Shown one piece after another: positions 12,921 through 25,513 of a stretch of 64,000 bases of DNA (positions are counted from its first letter, which is position 1; every line of letters starts with the position of its first letter). The position numbers and the translations under genes were made by a program. Source of the DNA: Setophaga petechia. Taxonomy: Eukaryota > Chordata > Aves > Passeriformes > Parulidae. The notes beneath the pieces are model-generated. The model saw only the letters and a program-made list of their open reading frames with translations, had not been told where the DNA came from and made no database searches. The stretch is taken from NCBI GenBank assembly GCA_024362935.1, contig JANCRA010000001.1, positions 49,697,501 through 49,761,500 on the forward strand. Direction: 5' to 3'.

Positions 12921-15300
12921 TACAAAACTTAATCTCTTTCATTTGATTTAGGCTTGTTTTTCACTCTCCTCTTGCTTTGATTTACCTTATCTATGTTTCC
13001 AGACAACACTGAGTAGCTCCAAGAGATGCATTTCTGTCCCCCAGAAGTGCAAGCTCACTGCTGCTTTCATTCCCCTAATTCAGGTCTTCCAAGACAGATT
13101 CTGGGGAATACCTCCACAGTGTTAGATTGTTTTAGGTTTTTGTTTTAGGCTTTTTGCATCATTGTCCAGAGTAAGTGTGGCAATATTACGATCACCTCAT
13201 GCATCTCTTATTTAAATACATTTTCCCATAGAAAGAGGAAAAGATGGAAGGCCTGAAACAAACTGGCAGCTCTTAAGGGACCCCAGGATAAAAATGTCAT
13301 TGAACATCAAAAGTAGAGCACACTGACATCTTTGGGGAACTTGTTTCTTGCCACAGAGCTTCATGACTGCACATTCTGTTCTCTGCATCAGTAGCTCACA
13401 GAATGGTTTCGAGGAACTGAGAGCAAGGTTTCTCTTCTCAGAAGAATGAGAGGTCAAGGATACAGATGCAGACACCCACCAGTTCCAGAAAAGGACTCAC
13501 AGATTAGAGAAAAAGATAGGTGAAAGAAATTGGCCAGGAGGTCAATTTGGATGTTTTACAGATAACACAATCTGCAATCATTCAAACCAGTTGTCAAGTG
13601 TACAGAACAAGTATTAGCAATTAACTGGCAAGTTTCTGATGGTACCTCCTCTAAAGTGGGGGAAGGTTTCTGCTGGAACCCTTTTTGGTTTCTATGTGGT
13701 TCTCATCACCATCAGTTTCTTATCAAAACTGAACTATCTTGCAGTTGGCTGGATTCTGTAGAAAACACTAACTCTGATATTTTAGGGGTTTTTCCTTTAC
13801 TTAAAATGAAATCCAATCTGATGCTGACTGTAGTTTACCAAGCCTCAAATGACTCAGATGGTGAATTGCTCTGGGTTAAAATATATCTCTGCTCTTGCTT
13901 TAAAACTATTTCCCTTTACATGGAAAAGAATGAGACTGAGACTTGCAAGGTGCATTAAGGCACACAGGTACAACTTCAACTGACATGGCATACCATTGTC
14001 TAGTCAGTAAATCCTAAAGATGTTTGGGGATTCTGAGACTGTAGAGTCTAAATTACTGGACTTGCCTTCTAGCTCAAGAAATAAAGGTTCATGTTTCCAG
14101 ACTAGGGGGGCCTCTCTTCACACGTCCAGTTCAAGGAACATTTTTCCAGTTTGAAGATGTATTAAAATTTAGTCACAGTCACTAACTTACAAGCACACTG
14201 CGTTGAGCAGATTTTCTTCAGTTTAAACAGGATGATGTTCCACACACTGCATCACCTCGTTTTTTCCGCTATCATTATTTTTAGATACAGTTATGCTTTT
14301 ATACCTTCCATTAACTTCCTGAATCATGGATATAGATCCTTATGTAGAAATTGCTACACCTCTGTTTTGAGTTAGGAAGGCAGTTTTCATTATCTTTGGT
14401 ATATTACTATTTTAAACAACACAGCAAGAGATAAAATACATGAAATTACATTTGTAAGAACACAACAAAATTGGCATGGTGACCCATAATCAGATGCAGT
14501 CTCTGAAACCACTGTGAAATTGATCTTTTTGAAAATGACAAGATTTTGTCAACACTCCTTTAAAGTACTACTTTTCACCAGTGCTTATAAACACCTTTTT
14601 TAAAGGCACAAAAAAAGAATTATGTATCATAAATTCATGTCACAGTAAGCTTAAAATGTGAGTCGGATTTAAAAGAAAAAAAAAAAAACCACCACAAAAA
14701 AGCAACTGAGCACAAGAAATCAGTCATTCAACCCCAAGAATGAGAAATGGTGAATGGTAAGATATTGCTACTTTCACCAGTCCAGCAGACTGCATAATTT
14801 ATATCCAAGATAGGACAAGCTTTGCTACAGTGAAGAATGTATCTTTTTTCACAAGCTTTATAGAAGGTAATTTTCTCAGACTATATAATCCTTCATTCCA
14901 ATTTTAGCATTAGAAAAAACGAAAATATAGTCACAATTAGTCTACTATGCTAAGTATTCCAGGATCTTAAACTATAACTTGGGTAATCAGCTAGAGTATA
15001 TTGTTTAATTTAATCCAAATAAAAATGACAACCAAATTAATGTCAATTATTAAGGTGCAAAAAATTTATTCTTGGAATTCAGTTGCTTAAACTTGTTCTG
15101 TATAATAAACTGTAAACTGAAAATAACATACAATCAGATTCTGCTGTTCTTCAACCACATAAAACTTATTAAGATTATCTTTTCTTACAAAACCATAGGA
15201 ACATATCACATCATTGTCATCCACTTGCAATAAACTGAGTACCTCATTATGATCTCTAACTATGCAGTGTTTCAGCTTCCATTTGAAAGAAGAAAATAAA

Positions 15301-15350
15301 CCAAAAAAATCCAAAACAAACCAACAACAAAAAACCATAAACAAACAAAA
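15301..15350 (+). repeat. A/C-rich low-complexity tract
   Basis: The tract consists of degenerate CCAAAA / CAAACAA units with almost no G or T. Similar tracts recur on the plus strand at 31741-31866 and in parts of 48105-48150 and 55725-55830. Confidence 0.75.
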
Positions 15351-16179
15351 GTGCAGCCAGAAGATCTGCATTTCATATCCAGACATTCACCAAACTACAG
15401 CATTTAAGGGCAGCTCACCCAGTAAGATGTTTTTCTACAGATTTGAGCATGCAAAAATCAAGCACTTCCATTTTCTCTCACAAGTTTTATTAGCAAAGTA
15501 AAAAAAAGGTCTATATTTTGAAGTCAACTGTGCTGTTGCATCACTGGTTTTCCCATTACAATATAATTCATACAAGAGTAAAGCAACCACCTGTTACTAC
15601 CAAACACAAAATACCAGCCCAAAACTCGGTTCATGTCCCTTTCTTCATTGCAGAATGGATGCAAACTCTAGGAGGGGAAAACTGCAGGATTCATGCAAAT
15701 CTAATTAGTGCTCCAAGAGCATCTCTGTATCAATAAAAAAAAGGAAATTTCTAGAAAATTCTTAAAGGGTTTAGAGAATTCAGTTCAAAATGTAATGAGG
15801 ATGTGATTTCGTTCACAGCACAGATGAACGTGTAAATCCTCACCTTAACATATAAAAACAATTTATGAATGTCTCTGACTGGTTATCCAGACTGTGGCAG
15901 AAATACATCTAGAAATAATCCTACATATGCTTCTCTGGAAAGCCAATGGCAGAATGTTGATGTCTTACCACACTGAAAAAGAAAAACAAACAGGCCTACG
16001 CAGGGGCAAAAGGTCTGGAATTAGCACACAAGAAAAAATTCCACTGTGGGAAAAATGCGCACAGCAACAGCAGGAAGATGCCAGGCCTGGTGAGGCAGAT
16101 TTGGGTAACCTCTCTGGACAACAGCTCTCACTATGGTCATCTGTGGAACTGGGAAGGAAGCAAATCCTTTCAGACACAC

Positions 16180-16460
16180 ACGTGTGCCCTTTTACACATG
16201 CAGTCCCGAGTTATGGGAAGGGCATATAGAACCTCAAGGACACTTGGGGGCTTGGACTGGATCCAAGTGGTACCTCCAGAGGAAGTCACTGGGGACCCTC
16301 ACCCTCACTGGGACCAGAAGGGCCATCAGGACACTGCAGGCACCCAAGTGGTGGTGACCATGTTTCTACGTAACTCAGCTCTTTCTCCCTTTCCCCTACT
16401 CTCCTCCTCCCCAACATTTACATTTAGCATTCACATTTACTGTTAAGTAAAATCCTACTA
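16180..16460 (+). mobile_element. GC-richer patch, possible solitary LTR
   Basis: This segment is clearly richer in G+C than its surroundings and has LTR-like order on the plus strand. A weak TATA-like CATATAGA lies at 16223-16230. A GC-rich segment with a repeated CACTGGG-ACC motif follows at about 16288-16317. Then come a pyrimidine-rich stretch at about 16379-16422 and a poly(A)-like AGTAAA near 16446. No flanking retroviral genes and no target-site duplication were identified. The LTR reading rests only on layout and composition, and an unrelated GC-rich patch is a real alternative. Boundaries are approximate. Confidence 0.25.
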
Positions 16461-18119
16461 CTGACTTTAGCACATGGTCTCAATTTGTACCTCAATGGGG
16501 GCAGAGGCATCTTTTAATAATCAGACCCTAAAATTATTTGGTGTCATAAGTGAAATCATAACAAATAGCCTGTATGTATTTAACATAAACCAAAGAACCT
16601 CAGTTGTGAAGCTATGCACCATAATTCAAAGAGGCCTGTATCCTATCTAAACTTGTGTGGTTTTGTAATTAGCATGTCTAACTAGCATTATTACAATGAA
16701 TTCAAGCCTGCAAAGCTCAAAACTATAGCTTAGTGTCTCAGGCAGCAAAACAAACATCTGTTCCCTGAAAAGTAAGAAAAATTTGTTCTTGATGTCTGAA
16801 TGTTACCTCCTAACCAGAAATAAATGATCCCAAATGAAAAATAAAAACTTGGCTCTTTTGGCATAAAAACTCTTCTACAGATCTGCATTAATTCTGCATG
16901 AATATGATAAAAATGGCACCCTGTGGCTGTTTTCTGTGAGATGGTGCAAAATAACAACAGAGTAATAAAAGAATTGCTGGAACTCCTTGCAGCATTGGAG
17001 TGATAAAAGTCCAGAGATGTCCATGGGGACTAGGAATAGAGAAATGCTTTTTTCTACAGTCCAGAGATAAGTCATAGCCCTTATACTTGCTTCCCAATCC
17101 AAATTATAATGCTTGTCCCTGTCATAATTAGAATTGTAAAGCTCAAAGTAGATTTCCTAATTTAGCTGGCTGCTTGATGTCAACAATTTTCATGGATATA
17201 AGGAAGAGAATTGTGGGGAAAAAAAACCCTATTATGTAGTGCCCGAACTTTGCTGGTGAGGCAACTTGTTTATTTCTGAAGAATTGTTAGCATGGTTGGG
17301 CACCAGTACATTATAATAACAGCAACAAATAAAAAATCTACAGCTTTCAAAAAGGAAAAAAGGTTCTGTTGGTGAGGGCCAAAACCTTAAACACCAGGTG
17401 ATGATACCCCTTGTACTATCACAGACGGAAATAAAAGTCAGAGTTATTACTGAGATCTATTTTCTTGGCTCCTTCAGCAAAATGTCAGCAAACCGACCCA
17501 AATGACAGTTCCAGTTGTTAAACCTTTCTTCAAGGAGTAGTTCAAAGAGTCAGTGTGAAACAAACAAGACTCTTGTGCTTTCTATACTGATACACCTTGC
17601 TTTTCTCTTGTACAGGATTTGGATTTTTTTCTCTTATGTACTGACTTGAGGTTTTTTGTGCAGTGAATTTTTGTTCTTTCATATTCACTTTCAGTATGAC
17701 CACGCTGGCTGGCTAAATTTTAGGTTGAGAAAAACTCTGAGATAGTATTTTCTGAGAAGTATCAGAATCAAACAGAAGAGATAAAATAACATCTTCACAG
17801 AGCTGTGTCTGGAGCTCATTTCTTTCTTATGCCAACACAGTTGGTAGATAATCTGGTATTCTCTTGTAAAAATGGACAGAAAAACACAAAGTTTTCTGGA
17901 AAACCATGACAAACATTTGAAAAAGAAAGCCTGTAACCATTCCAGGGCTGATGTGAAGCTCCTGCAGCTGGTAGCATTAAGGAAACTTCCCTGCCTGACC
18001 CTCCTGGAGCCACTCTCTCACCACCTGAGATGGGACCCAGGCCTCTTCACAGTTACACACCCCACAATGACACCATGTTTCCTTCCTGACTTGATCCCAG
18101 GTTTCCCAGAGCACAGTCC
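16461..18119. other. Noncoding DNA, no gene seen
   Basis: AT-rich sequence up to about 17900, then increasingly GC-rich toward the LTR-like segment. The GC-rich 17930-18119 may be the U5 part or flank of that element. Several overlapping minus-strand frames around 16730-17102 carry no recognisable motif. Confidence 0.45.
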
Positions 18120-18620
18120 TGAGACATCCAGACCCTTCAAATAATTTGGTTATTGCACCATAAGTAAACAACAAAGTGACAGCTCAAGATGGTGCCTCCA
18201 GCTTGACCTCGAACAAAGGAGCCCCCAGGCTTTTATACCCTCACAGCATAAGGGCAGGAGAGTCTGGAATGATCAGCTCCTGCTGTGTCCCTGAGTGTCC
18301 AATCCCCTGGCTGGACCACGGGTCCCCGGGTCCTCTGTTCTGCACTTCATGGCCTCTTGCCTGGGCTTCTGCTCCTGCTCCCCAGAGATGAGGCTGCACC
18401 CCGAGCTACCCACACTGAATGGATCCCTCAGCACACAGAGTGCCACACAAGAGGGACAGACAAGGGCATCTGCAGCTCCCACACCTGGGACACACACTTC
18501 AGCTTGTCTGGATCCAAATCTGAACAGCATTAATACCTCCTCCAGCACTCCCACGGACATTGCTGAGGGGAGCCTGGCTTCTGCCAAAAGGTTTATCAGT
18601 AGCCATGTGCCCACCTGAAT
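18120..18620 (-). mobile_element. Probable solitary ERV LTR (old retroviral LTR)
   Basis: Read on the minus strand, this GC-rich block has the order expected for a retroviral long terminal repeat. A GC-rich upstream part (18240-18620) would be U3. A good TATA box, TATAAAAG, is at 18230-18237. A region of about 80 bp would be R, followed by a degenerate poly(A) signal AATAAC at 18149-18154 and then the start of U5. A distance of 75-85 bp from TATA box to poly(A) signal fits many LTRs. No gag, pol or env remains, so it would be a solo LTR left by recombination. Exact ends, TG/CA termini and target duplication were not located. The alternative is an isolated GC-rich promoter-like sequence. The long minus-strand frame over 18273-18713 lies in the putative U3 and looks fortuitous. 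Confidence 0.4.
18230..18237 (-). promoter_or_regulatory. TATA box of the putative LTR
   Basis: TATAAAAG on the minus strand lies inside a GC-rich context (GGG before it, GCCTGGGGGCTCC after it), unlike the random AT-rich TATA strings elsewhere in the window. A start site would be expected about 25-30 bp downstream, near 18200-18208. Whether it is used is unknown. Confidence 0.4.
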
Positions 18621-21600
18621 TCCCCAGGTGCTCTTTCGTGACAAGAGGCCAGCAGGGAGCTGACATAACATCCAGAGTCTGACAGTGAAGCACTCTGCTT
18701 CCCTACAAGTCAAAAAAAACCCAAGTGCTCAATGATTTTTAATGGCTGCATTTCAGCCTGGAAACCCAATAAATGTTTTGAAGTTGAAACCAGATTTAAT
18801 CTGTTAACACCTGACAGCAACAGTACCCTGGATTTAAATGTTGACATGAGAAGCAGTGACACACAAATATCATCTGCTCTGATTTGCTTAGTTGTATCAA
18901 TAGCACTCTCCTGCTGTGTCTAAAAGTATTTCAAGGAACATGTTTTCCCCAAACAGTGCCAGTTATTCAGATTTAATGCCTTTGTTTGAACAACAATCAG
19001 TGAAGAAAACTTCTGAAGACCAGGTCTAAAATTCTGGTTAAGACAGAGCTAAAGACCTGATTATGAAACTGGATCTTTAACATCTCAGGAAAAAACAATA
19101 TTCTCTGCTGGTTACCTCAAAATGCTTTTCCCTGTCCTTTACTATTTCCTTACAATTTGGACTGACAATAAATACTAAGATAAGATATTTTTGAATTAAT
19201 AAAAACAATAAAAATCTGATTCTTGTCTACCTTATGTTTAAGAACTCTGTGGGCCAAGTCTCCTTAGTGCATGTCTAATATCAATGGTACTTCCAAACAG
19301 AAAAAATTATTTGGAAAATATATGCTCACTTTAGTTTTTACATGGATGTTTGAGTGATACACAGAAGTAGGAAATAGTAAAAAAATACATATAAATAATA
19401 ATATAAAGCATAAAAATATATAAATAATTTAATTTACATCTTTCTATATTTTAAAGCAAGTCAATAATTAGTGTCTCTGGAAAGACATAGGCCTCAAAAA
19501 CAAAAAAAACCACTATAATACTTTTTCCCCATTGAAAATTCAAAGTCATTGTAGGCCTTCCAAATCTTGTGAAAATTATGTCTTTAGAACTATGAAGTAG
19601 CAATATATGATTTAATAAGCAACAAACTTGCTTGTGTTTTGCTTCTTTTTTAAATATTCTGGTTTGGTGAACACATGTAACTCAGACATCTGGCAGAGCA
19701 GTTGGAAGGAAATCCTTGTGATTAAGGGCCAAAGGAGATAGGAGCTTTGGGAAGATCTCCAGCAAAAGAACTGATAAAAATGGTAAGAAAAATATTTTTT
19801 AAATAATCTACACCAGCTAGGCTCACAATAAGAAGTATCAAAACCTAAAGAATATGGTATAGTAATTCTACATTCACTTCCTTTTGTTTCAAGTTATTTT
19901 TAGATCTTTCAGTCTCACCCTTCTGATTTTTTTTTTCCCCAAACCATTTTTATCACTAGTCTTTGGATTGAGATCATGCTTAACGCCATCACAGGACAGT
20001 GCAGCCCTGAGGACACAGGAGTACATGGTAACAGACTTCTCCTTTCCCTTGGAAAGAACGTCAGGAAACAAAACTGGCTGAGCCTTTAAGTGTTTTACCA
20101 CATGCATCACTCTGGGCTTGTGTGCCTCCCAGGATGAGCTGTTAAAAGCAAGTGGTCTCTGCTCTTACGTCTGTATTCCATTAAGGCATTTAGTGCTGTC
20201 AGAAATTAAATTCAGAGTCAACAGTCAAACACACTGTATGTAAATGTGAATCTGAACTCTTCAACCCAGCTGTATTTCAGACCACAAGAAAGATACTGCA
20301 GCAACTTAGTTAAATTACACTTAGCAAAACCTCATGATTACCTCTTGTTCCATTGAATTCTTAGTTACTTCTATTAATAATACAAAAAATAATGAAAAAG
20401 CAAAACCAAATAGCTGCAAGAAAGCAGCAGGGAACTGCTTTTAACTGCTCCCTCCCACAGTTGTATTTCATCTTTCAGAGCTGTCTTTAAAACACTTTGA
20501 CAGCTCAGTTCTAGACTTGATAAGCAGCTAGGAGCTAACAGTCCAACTCATCCCAAAGATTTCAAACTGCTCATTAAAACAAGATGGCTCTAGGCAACAA
20601 TGGAACTGAAAGAATGCACTACAATCTGGTTGCTTGAGGGAAACCAAGATAACTTGGAGAAACTCAAATCCCCTCAGATTTAAGAAAGAAAATAGAACAA
20701 ATTATCTTCAGGATGGACTTTCTCAAGTTTTTCTTCCCCCAACCCATGCTTTTCACTGTATTTGCTTTCCATATGTCCTTCAGTCCTCTATTTGAATTAG
20801 AGGGAAAGATCTCAGAGCAGTAAATACCTGCAGAAACTGATCAGTCCATATTTCATAAGGGGCTGAGGAAATCTATCCCAGATGCCACGTCACCTCTATT
20901 TATCATGCTGGAAAGCTCATATTTGACTTGGTCTGTTCTTCTGTTCTGAAAGTATAATGGCACAGGGTAGAGGTAGAAAGGAACTGTTTTTGTTGTTTTG
21001 TTTGTTTGAATTACTATTGTCCCAAGTTTTAAATAAGCCCTCTTTTCATTTTTTAATTTTACAGACCTCAAACTGTATTAACATTATATGTGTATACATG
21101 CATAAAAATAAATAAATTTATATATACACATGTTGATATAATGATAACTAAAATCTTTATCTGAGTGCAGAGAGGCTGGATATGTGAGAAGGAAAATAAA
21201 GAGCCAAGCTACAGTTCAGTCAGTTATTCCAACAGACTTTCACCCACGGAGCAGGCTTGACTGATTGGTTTTGCCCACAATGCAATAGACAATCACAGGA
21301 TCAAAAAGACACAGCACTTGCTTTGAGTTTTGAGGCCTTGTCCAGGATATGCTTGAAGGGCCTGAAGCATGAAAGAGATTTTATCCTCCACAAATTAGCT
21401 CAGACATCTCTGTTGTTTCAACACTCAGCCCAAAGCAGCTCCGAATGAAAATTACATTAAACCAAGAATCTGTCAGATAATTTGCACCAAATTATGAAAT
21501 GGCACAGAATCTGAGAGGCTGGAGCATCTTAGTGGTCACCCTATGAAAAACTCTTACACCACTGAAGGGGTTGAAGCCAGTCCAGAGGGCAAGGCTGAAG

Positions 21601-24600
21601 ACAGGGAAACAAAACAGATAACATTAGTTTTTCAAACACTAACAAATCTTACATGCTAAAATGAGAACCCAATCATTTCTAATGCTTGGTCAACAAAGAG
21701 CAGAAAGAGAGAACGTGAGATTTTGATAGGTAGAAGATTAAAAAAGCTTTCTAAGGGAAGAAATGGATGTAACTCTGTCTGAAAAATGAGAAATATCTGT
21801 GACCCAACATATCTCTCCTTCAGACAAGTTTCTCAACAGTTGCCCAAATTTGCACTAATGTTTATATGCACTTATTTCCTTAAATGTGGATTAAAATTTT
21901 ATGAACACTTTCATATGGAGCTTCATTAAAATTATCTGAGAAGACCATCAACAAAATTTAATTTGAATAAACCTAACATTAATGAGCAATATAGCAATGA
22001 ACATTGATCATTAGCTGAGCTATAATGATTTCCTTTAGATTTTAAATAGATACATTTTATTCCATATTTCAAAAAAGTCCTAAGCCATTTACTGTGAGCT
22101 GTACTAGATATAAATTGCCCAAATACTGAGCATTTGCTTCAGCATGGTTTGCTCAAATAGAACTAGCTCCTGAGATTTAGTGTATGACTGCATCAAAGGG
22201 CCTTTTTTGACTTCCTGTTTCTCCCTCAACATGCTCTTATAAAACCCCAGATCTAGTAATTTATTTCACTTTATACTTTAATTGCAGTTTCTGCTGGTTT
22301 CTGCATTTCTTAGGAAATGAGCAAATAAATTTGGTAACAGTTAGGACTACTTTTCAATCTGAGTACAAAATAGTATTTTTCAGGCCTCTGGGCATTTCAG
22401 AACACCTGGAAAGGAATCAGAAACAATATCTATAGAAAACTTACATAAACAAAGAGAAAAACCAATGAGAATGTCTAATATATCTTATATATTATTACTG
22501 CTTTAAAGAGCCTCATCCTATTTTATCATCATTGCATTTGCATTAAGAAACAACTTCTTTAGAGAATGTGCTTTTAAGAAATGCAACCCAAGGGGTACCA
22601 CTGAGATGCAAAATAAAATAAACTGATTTCCCTAGAGACTGAAAATAGCTCTCAAGATTAAGCCAAGATTCTTCTCTTATAAAGCTGTATCTTAATTCTG
22701 ACAGATTTCTCTATTCAATGGTTCACCTAAAATTTTTATGATGCCTATTCAAAAAAGGAGACCGAAAAAGTCTTTGTCTCCTTTCCCTACACAAGGCTCC
22801 CTTCCCTTTGCAAATGGCTGACTCCAGGGCCAGAATACAACATACCAGAAAAAAAACTAATTGAAACCTCTAAGTCTCACTTGATACCTATGAGCTCTGC
22901 AGGCCAAATATATCACTAGCTACCAAAATCCATCACCCAAAAAGACCGACCCCAAAAGCAACAACCAGAAAACCACAGCATTATTAAACATATCTAGCAA
23001 ATACCTAGCAACCAGAAGCTTTTCATTATTGTGAGTGAAGAAAAGACAAAGCACAGTATCAGCAAGCCAACGATCTTCTGAGCAATAAACACTAAATTGA
23101 AATCACCCACATGCTAAAGTATCTTTGCTCTCAAAGGATTTTTGTATCTAGAAGATTGGAGAAACCAGGATGGTGAACTGTAAATTATTTGTGGCTTACT
23201 TATAATCTCTAGATGCATTTCTTCTGCTGCCCTGAACTTGCAAGTAAATTTAATGACACAGTTTGGTCACAACACCTTGCAAGACTCAACTAAACCAGAT
23301 TTTGGGTGAAAATTTTGACTCGCTTCCTCTCTGTAGAATGATCTGCACTGCAAAAAGATTATTCTGTGCACAGTGTAATAAAGATATTTACATATGATCA
23401 TCATTCTAATAAAATGAAGTTTGAAAATCTTCAAGACTTCTAGTATTGAAAACCTGAAGCTGAAAACCAAGAAGATAAACACACAGCTGAGTGTATGGGG
23501 TCTACCAGTGATAGAGATGTTCTTATTTAGCATTGCTAGAGTCCTCTCCACTAAACATCCTCCAGGATGGCAAATATTAGGCTATCCACTCCTCAGAGCA
23601 CACTGCACTGCTCAAGAAAATAGAAGCCTTGGCAACCAGAGATACTTAAGTAGCATTTTATTCTCTCAAGAGTTCAGTAATACCACACGGCGGGTCACAT
23701 TCATCATCGCCAGCTTTTAACTTCCTGCAATACACTGCTATTTGTGCCGGTCCATAGCTACATTTGTAGCTTTGGATGGTACAAAACACAGACAAACTCC
23801 ACACTTGTTTTGTCACCACACTAAGATTCACTATTTAGATTAATTTTAATTGCATTCAAGTTCTAATATTTAAATGGACATAAAGTGTGAAGAAAATACC
23901 AACTAACAAAGTTGTATTAATGCACCCATCCCAGATAAGCTGAGATGGTCATAGCTGTTGTCTCTGTACACATCTAGAAAACCTGGACATACTTACTCTA
24001 TGTATTTTACTTTTTAGTTATGATCTTGGCTAAGAAGAGAAACAGAAACAATTAATGAACCACATGTGTGACACCTCAGTAAACCTGTCACAAAAGCTTG
24101 ACAGAATTTGAAGCATCAGACAGTGAATATCATGGCAACAAGTAAAACTGGGAGTATGTAAACATTAAAGATCCAGTGATAACCAATAACGTCTCATAAT
24201 GCGTAAGGCTAAGTAGTACAATTGATTTTGCAGACACTGTGGTGTTAGATTGATCAACTGCTCTTGAGAAAGTTACAGTGATCGTTAGCCTGTCATTTTG
24301 GTGTTTCTATAAGCTTCCACAATCCCAGCAATATCATAAACTTAATCATAGATATTAAGGACTTGCATGATCCACAGATATTGGTTCATAACCTAGATGC
24401 TGATTCACATTAAAATCAAAACATCTTTTCCATCAGTTGAGCTTCACAAGTGAACTACAGGTCAGTTCCCTCGATTTAAAAACACAGGGGTTTTTTTTTC
24501 CCTCCTTTGTACTAAACGAGAACAGGAAAGTTTGGGGCAATACCAGGTTATCCTCTAATGATCAAGTCTCCTCCAACCCATAACCATTTCATCTGCAGAA

Positions 24601-25295
24601 AAAAGCTTCAAGGTGCTCCACTAGAAACTCCATGGACATGACTGTGCTTCTACAGAAGTCAACTAGCAATACCTGAATGCATAAGGGAGCACACAAATGC
24701 CAAGTTAACAGTTAATTGCATCCAAGTTTCACTTCCTTTTTCTCTCATTAGTCCTGGAGGTTGATCTGAGTGTTGAATTGTGGATACTCAACCTAATAAG
24801 CTTATATTATCTTGTAAAGGTCACATAAGTACTCAAAAGGATATGAAAATTTAAAATACTGCATTAGTGCATTTCACTTTCTCAATTTATAATCTTCATG
24901 ACTGATTTAGTACTATTTAAGAGTTACAAAGAATATATTCATGAGACTGAAAATATCTATTCAGTTTGGATGACAGACTATGGATCAGCAGCCATTATTT
25001 GAAATTTTTCCCTTTCTTTATGCTTGCCTTATCTCAGATATTTTAGTTTTCTCTCTTGAAAACGCACTTAACCCTAAGCATAACAGCAAAGAGTTGGGCA
25101 CATTTCACATGATGCATTAAAATTACAAATCAGTTCATTTTATATATATTCTAGGCAGCTGTAACTTAAAGAATCACTAGAAAGCAAAAAAAAAAATAGA
25201 TTAGCTGCAATACTGACTTCAGGGAAAAAAACAGATGACCCTGTCCTGAGGCTGAAATACATTATACTTGCCTGAACATCCCTTCACAGTCCTTA
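18621..25295. other. AT-rich noncoding DNA, no gene seen
   Basis: About 6.7 kb with no supportable gene. An AT-only stretch rich in TAAATA units lies at about 19376-19440, and an imperfect inverted repeat at 21082-21143. The segment at 21502-21600 has a faint resemblance to a CR1 3' end, too weak to call. Open frames at 23267-23720 overlap antisense to each other and look random. Confidence 0.5.
21082..21143. repeat. Imperfect AT-rich inverted repeat
   Basis: CATTATATGTGTATA at 21082-21096 is mirrored by TATACACAT at 21123-21131 and ATATAATG at 21136-21143, with a 4-base interruption (GTTG). The intervening loop is AT-rich. It is probably a decayed AT/TG simple repeat; a hairpin transposon remnant is less likely. 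Confidence 0.5.
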
Positions 25296-25370
25296 GGGTC
25301 CTACTTTGGACTCTTTCTAATACCTTAATGTCTTTTTTATATTGCAGTGCCCAAAATTGGGATCCACAAA
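25296..25370 (-). mobile_element. CR1 LINE fragment, internal part
   Basis: The plus-strand view reads TTTGGACTCTTTCTAATACC, then an ATGTCTTTTTTATATTGCAG-like block and GTGCCCAAAATTGGGATCCA. These match the order of a CR1 ORF2 segment in reverse orientation. It is a decayed coding fragment with no open frame. It lies 8 bp from a second CR1 fragment in the same orientation. The stretch of CR1 normally lying between these two parts is missing, so this is either one internally deleted copy or two insertions. Confidence 0.65.
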
Positions 25371-25378
25371 GGCAGACA

Positions 25379-25440
25379 ATCATAGAATCAAGTAATGGTT
25401 TAGGCTGGATGGAAACTTAAAGGTCATCTAGCTCCAGCCT
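25379..25440 (-). mobile_element. CR1 LINE fragment, extreme 3' end
   Basis: ATCATAGAATCA at 25379-25390 followed by TAATGGTTTAGGCTGGATGG and AAAGGTCATCTAGCTCCAGCC is the characteristic CR1 3' terminus in minus orientation. The match fades after about 60 bp. With the fragment just upstream at 25296-25370 it probably represents the two ends of an internally deleted CR1 copy, or one CR1 inserted beside another. Confidence 0.8.
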
Positions 25441-25460
25441 CTCTCTATTATCAATAACTG

Positions 25461-25513
25461 ATCAATGTGGGTAATGTCAATCAATAATACAATCAATGTG
25501 GATAATGTCAATC
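25461..25513. repeat. Short tandem duplication, about 31-bp period
   Basis: ATCAATGTGGGTAATGTCAATC (first 20 bases shown closely; 25461-25482) is repeated with one difference at 25492-25513, separated by 9 bp of AT-rich spacer. It abuts the end of the CR1 fragment and may mark replication slippage or repair there. Confidence 0.75.

Larger units (their letters stand above)
12112..16179. other. AT-rich noncoding DNA, no gene seen
   Basis: No recognisable gene or transposon. It contains the palindrome at 12896-12920, a 13-base A run at 14676-14688 and an A/C-rich tract at 15301-15350. The minus-strand open frame over 15087-15386 partly reads through the A/C-rich tract and is therefore composition-driven. 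Confidence 0.5.

Noticed and set aside
15087..15386. 99-codon minus-strand frame starting with a hydrophobic stretch
   Set aside because: The hydrophobic part is the A/C-rich tract read on the other strand; the remainder is not recognisable.
18273..18713. 146-codon minus-strand open frame
   Set aside because: It falls in the GC-rich putative U3 where stop codons are rare, overlaps several plus-strand frames and has no recognisable domain.
21502..21600. Possible CR1 3' end (CACAGAATCTGAGAGGCTGG)
   Set aside because: Only about 40 bp resembles the CR1 terminus, with gaps; too weak without an alignment.
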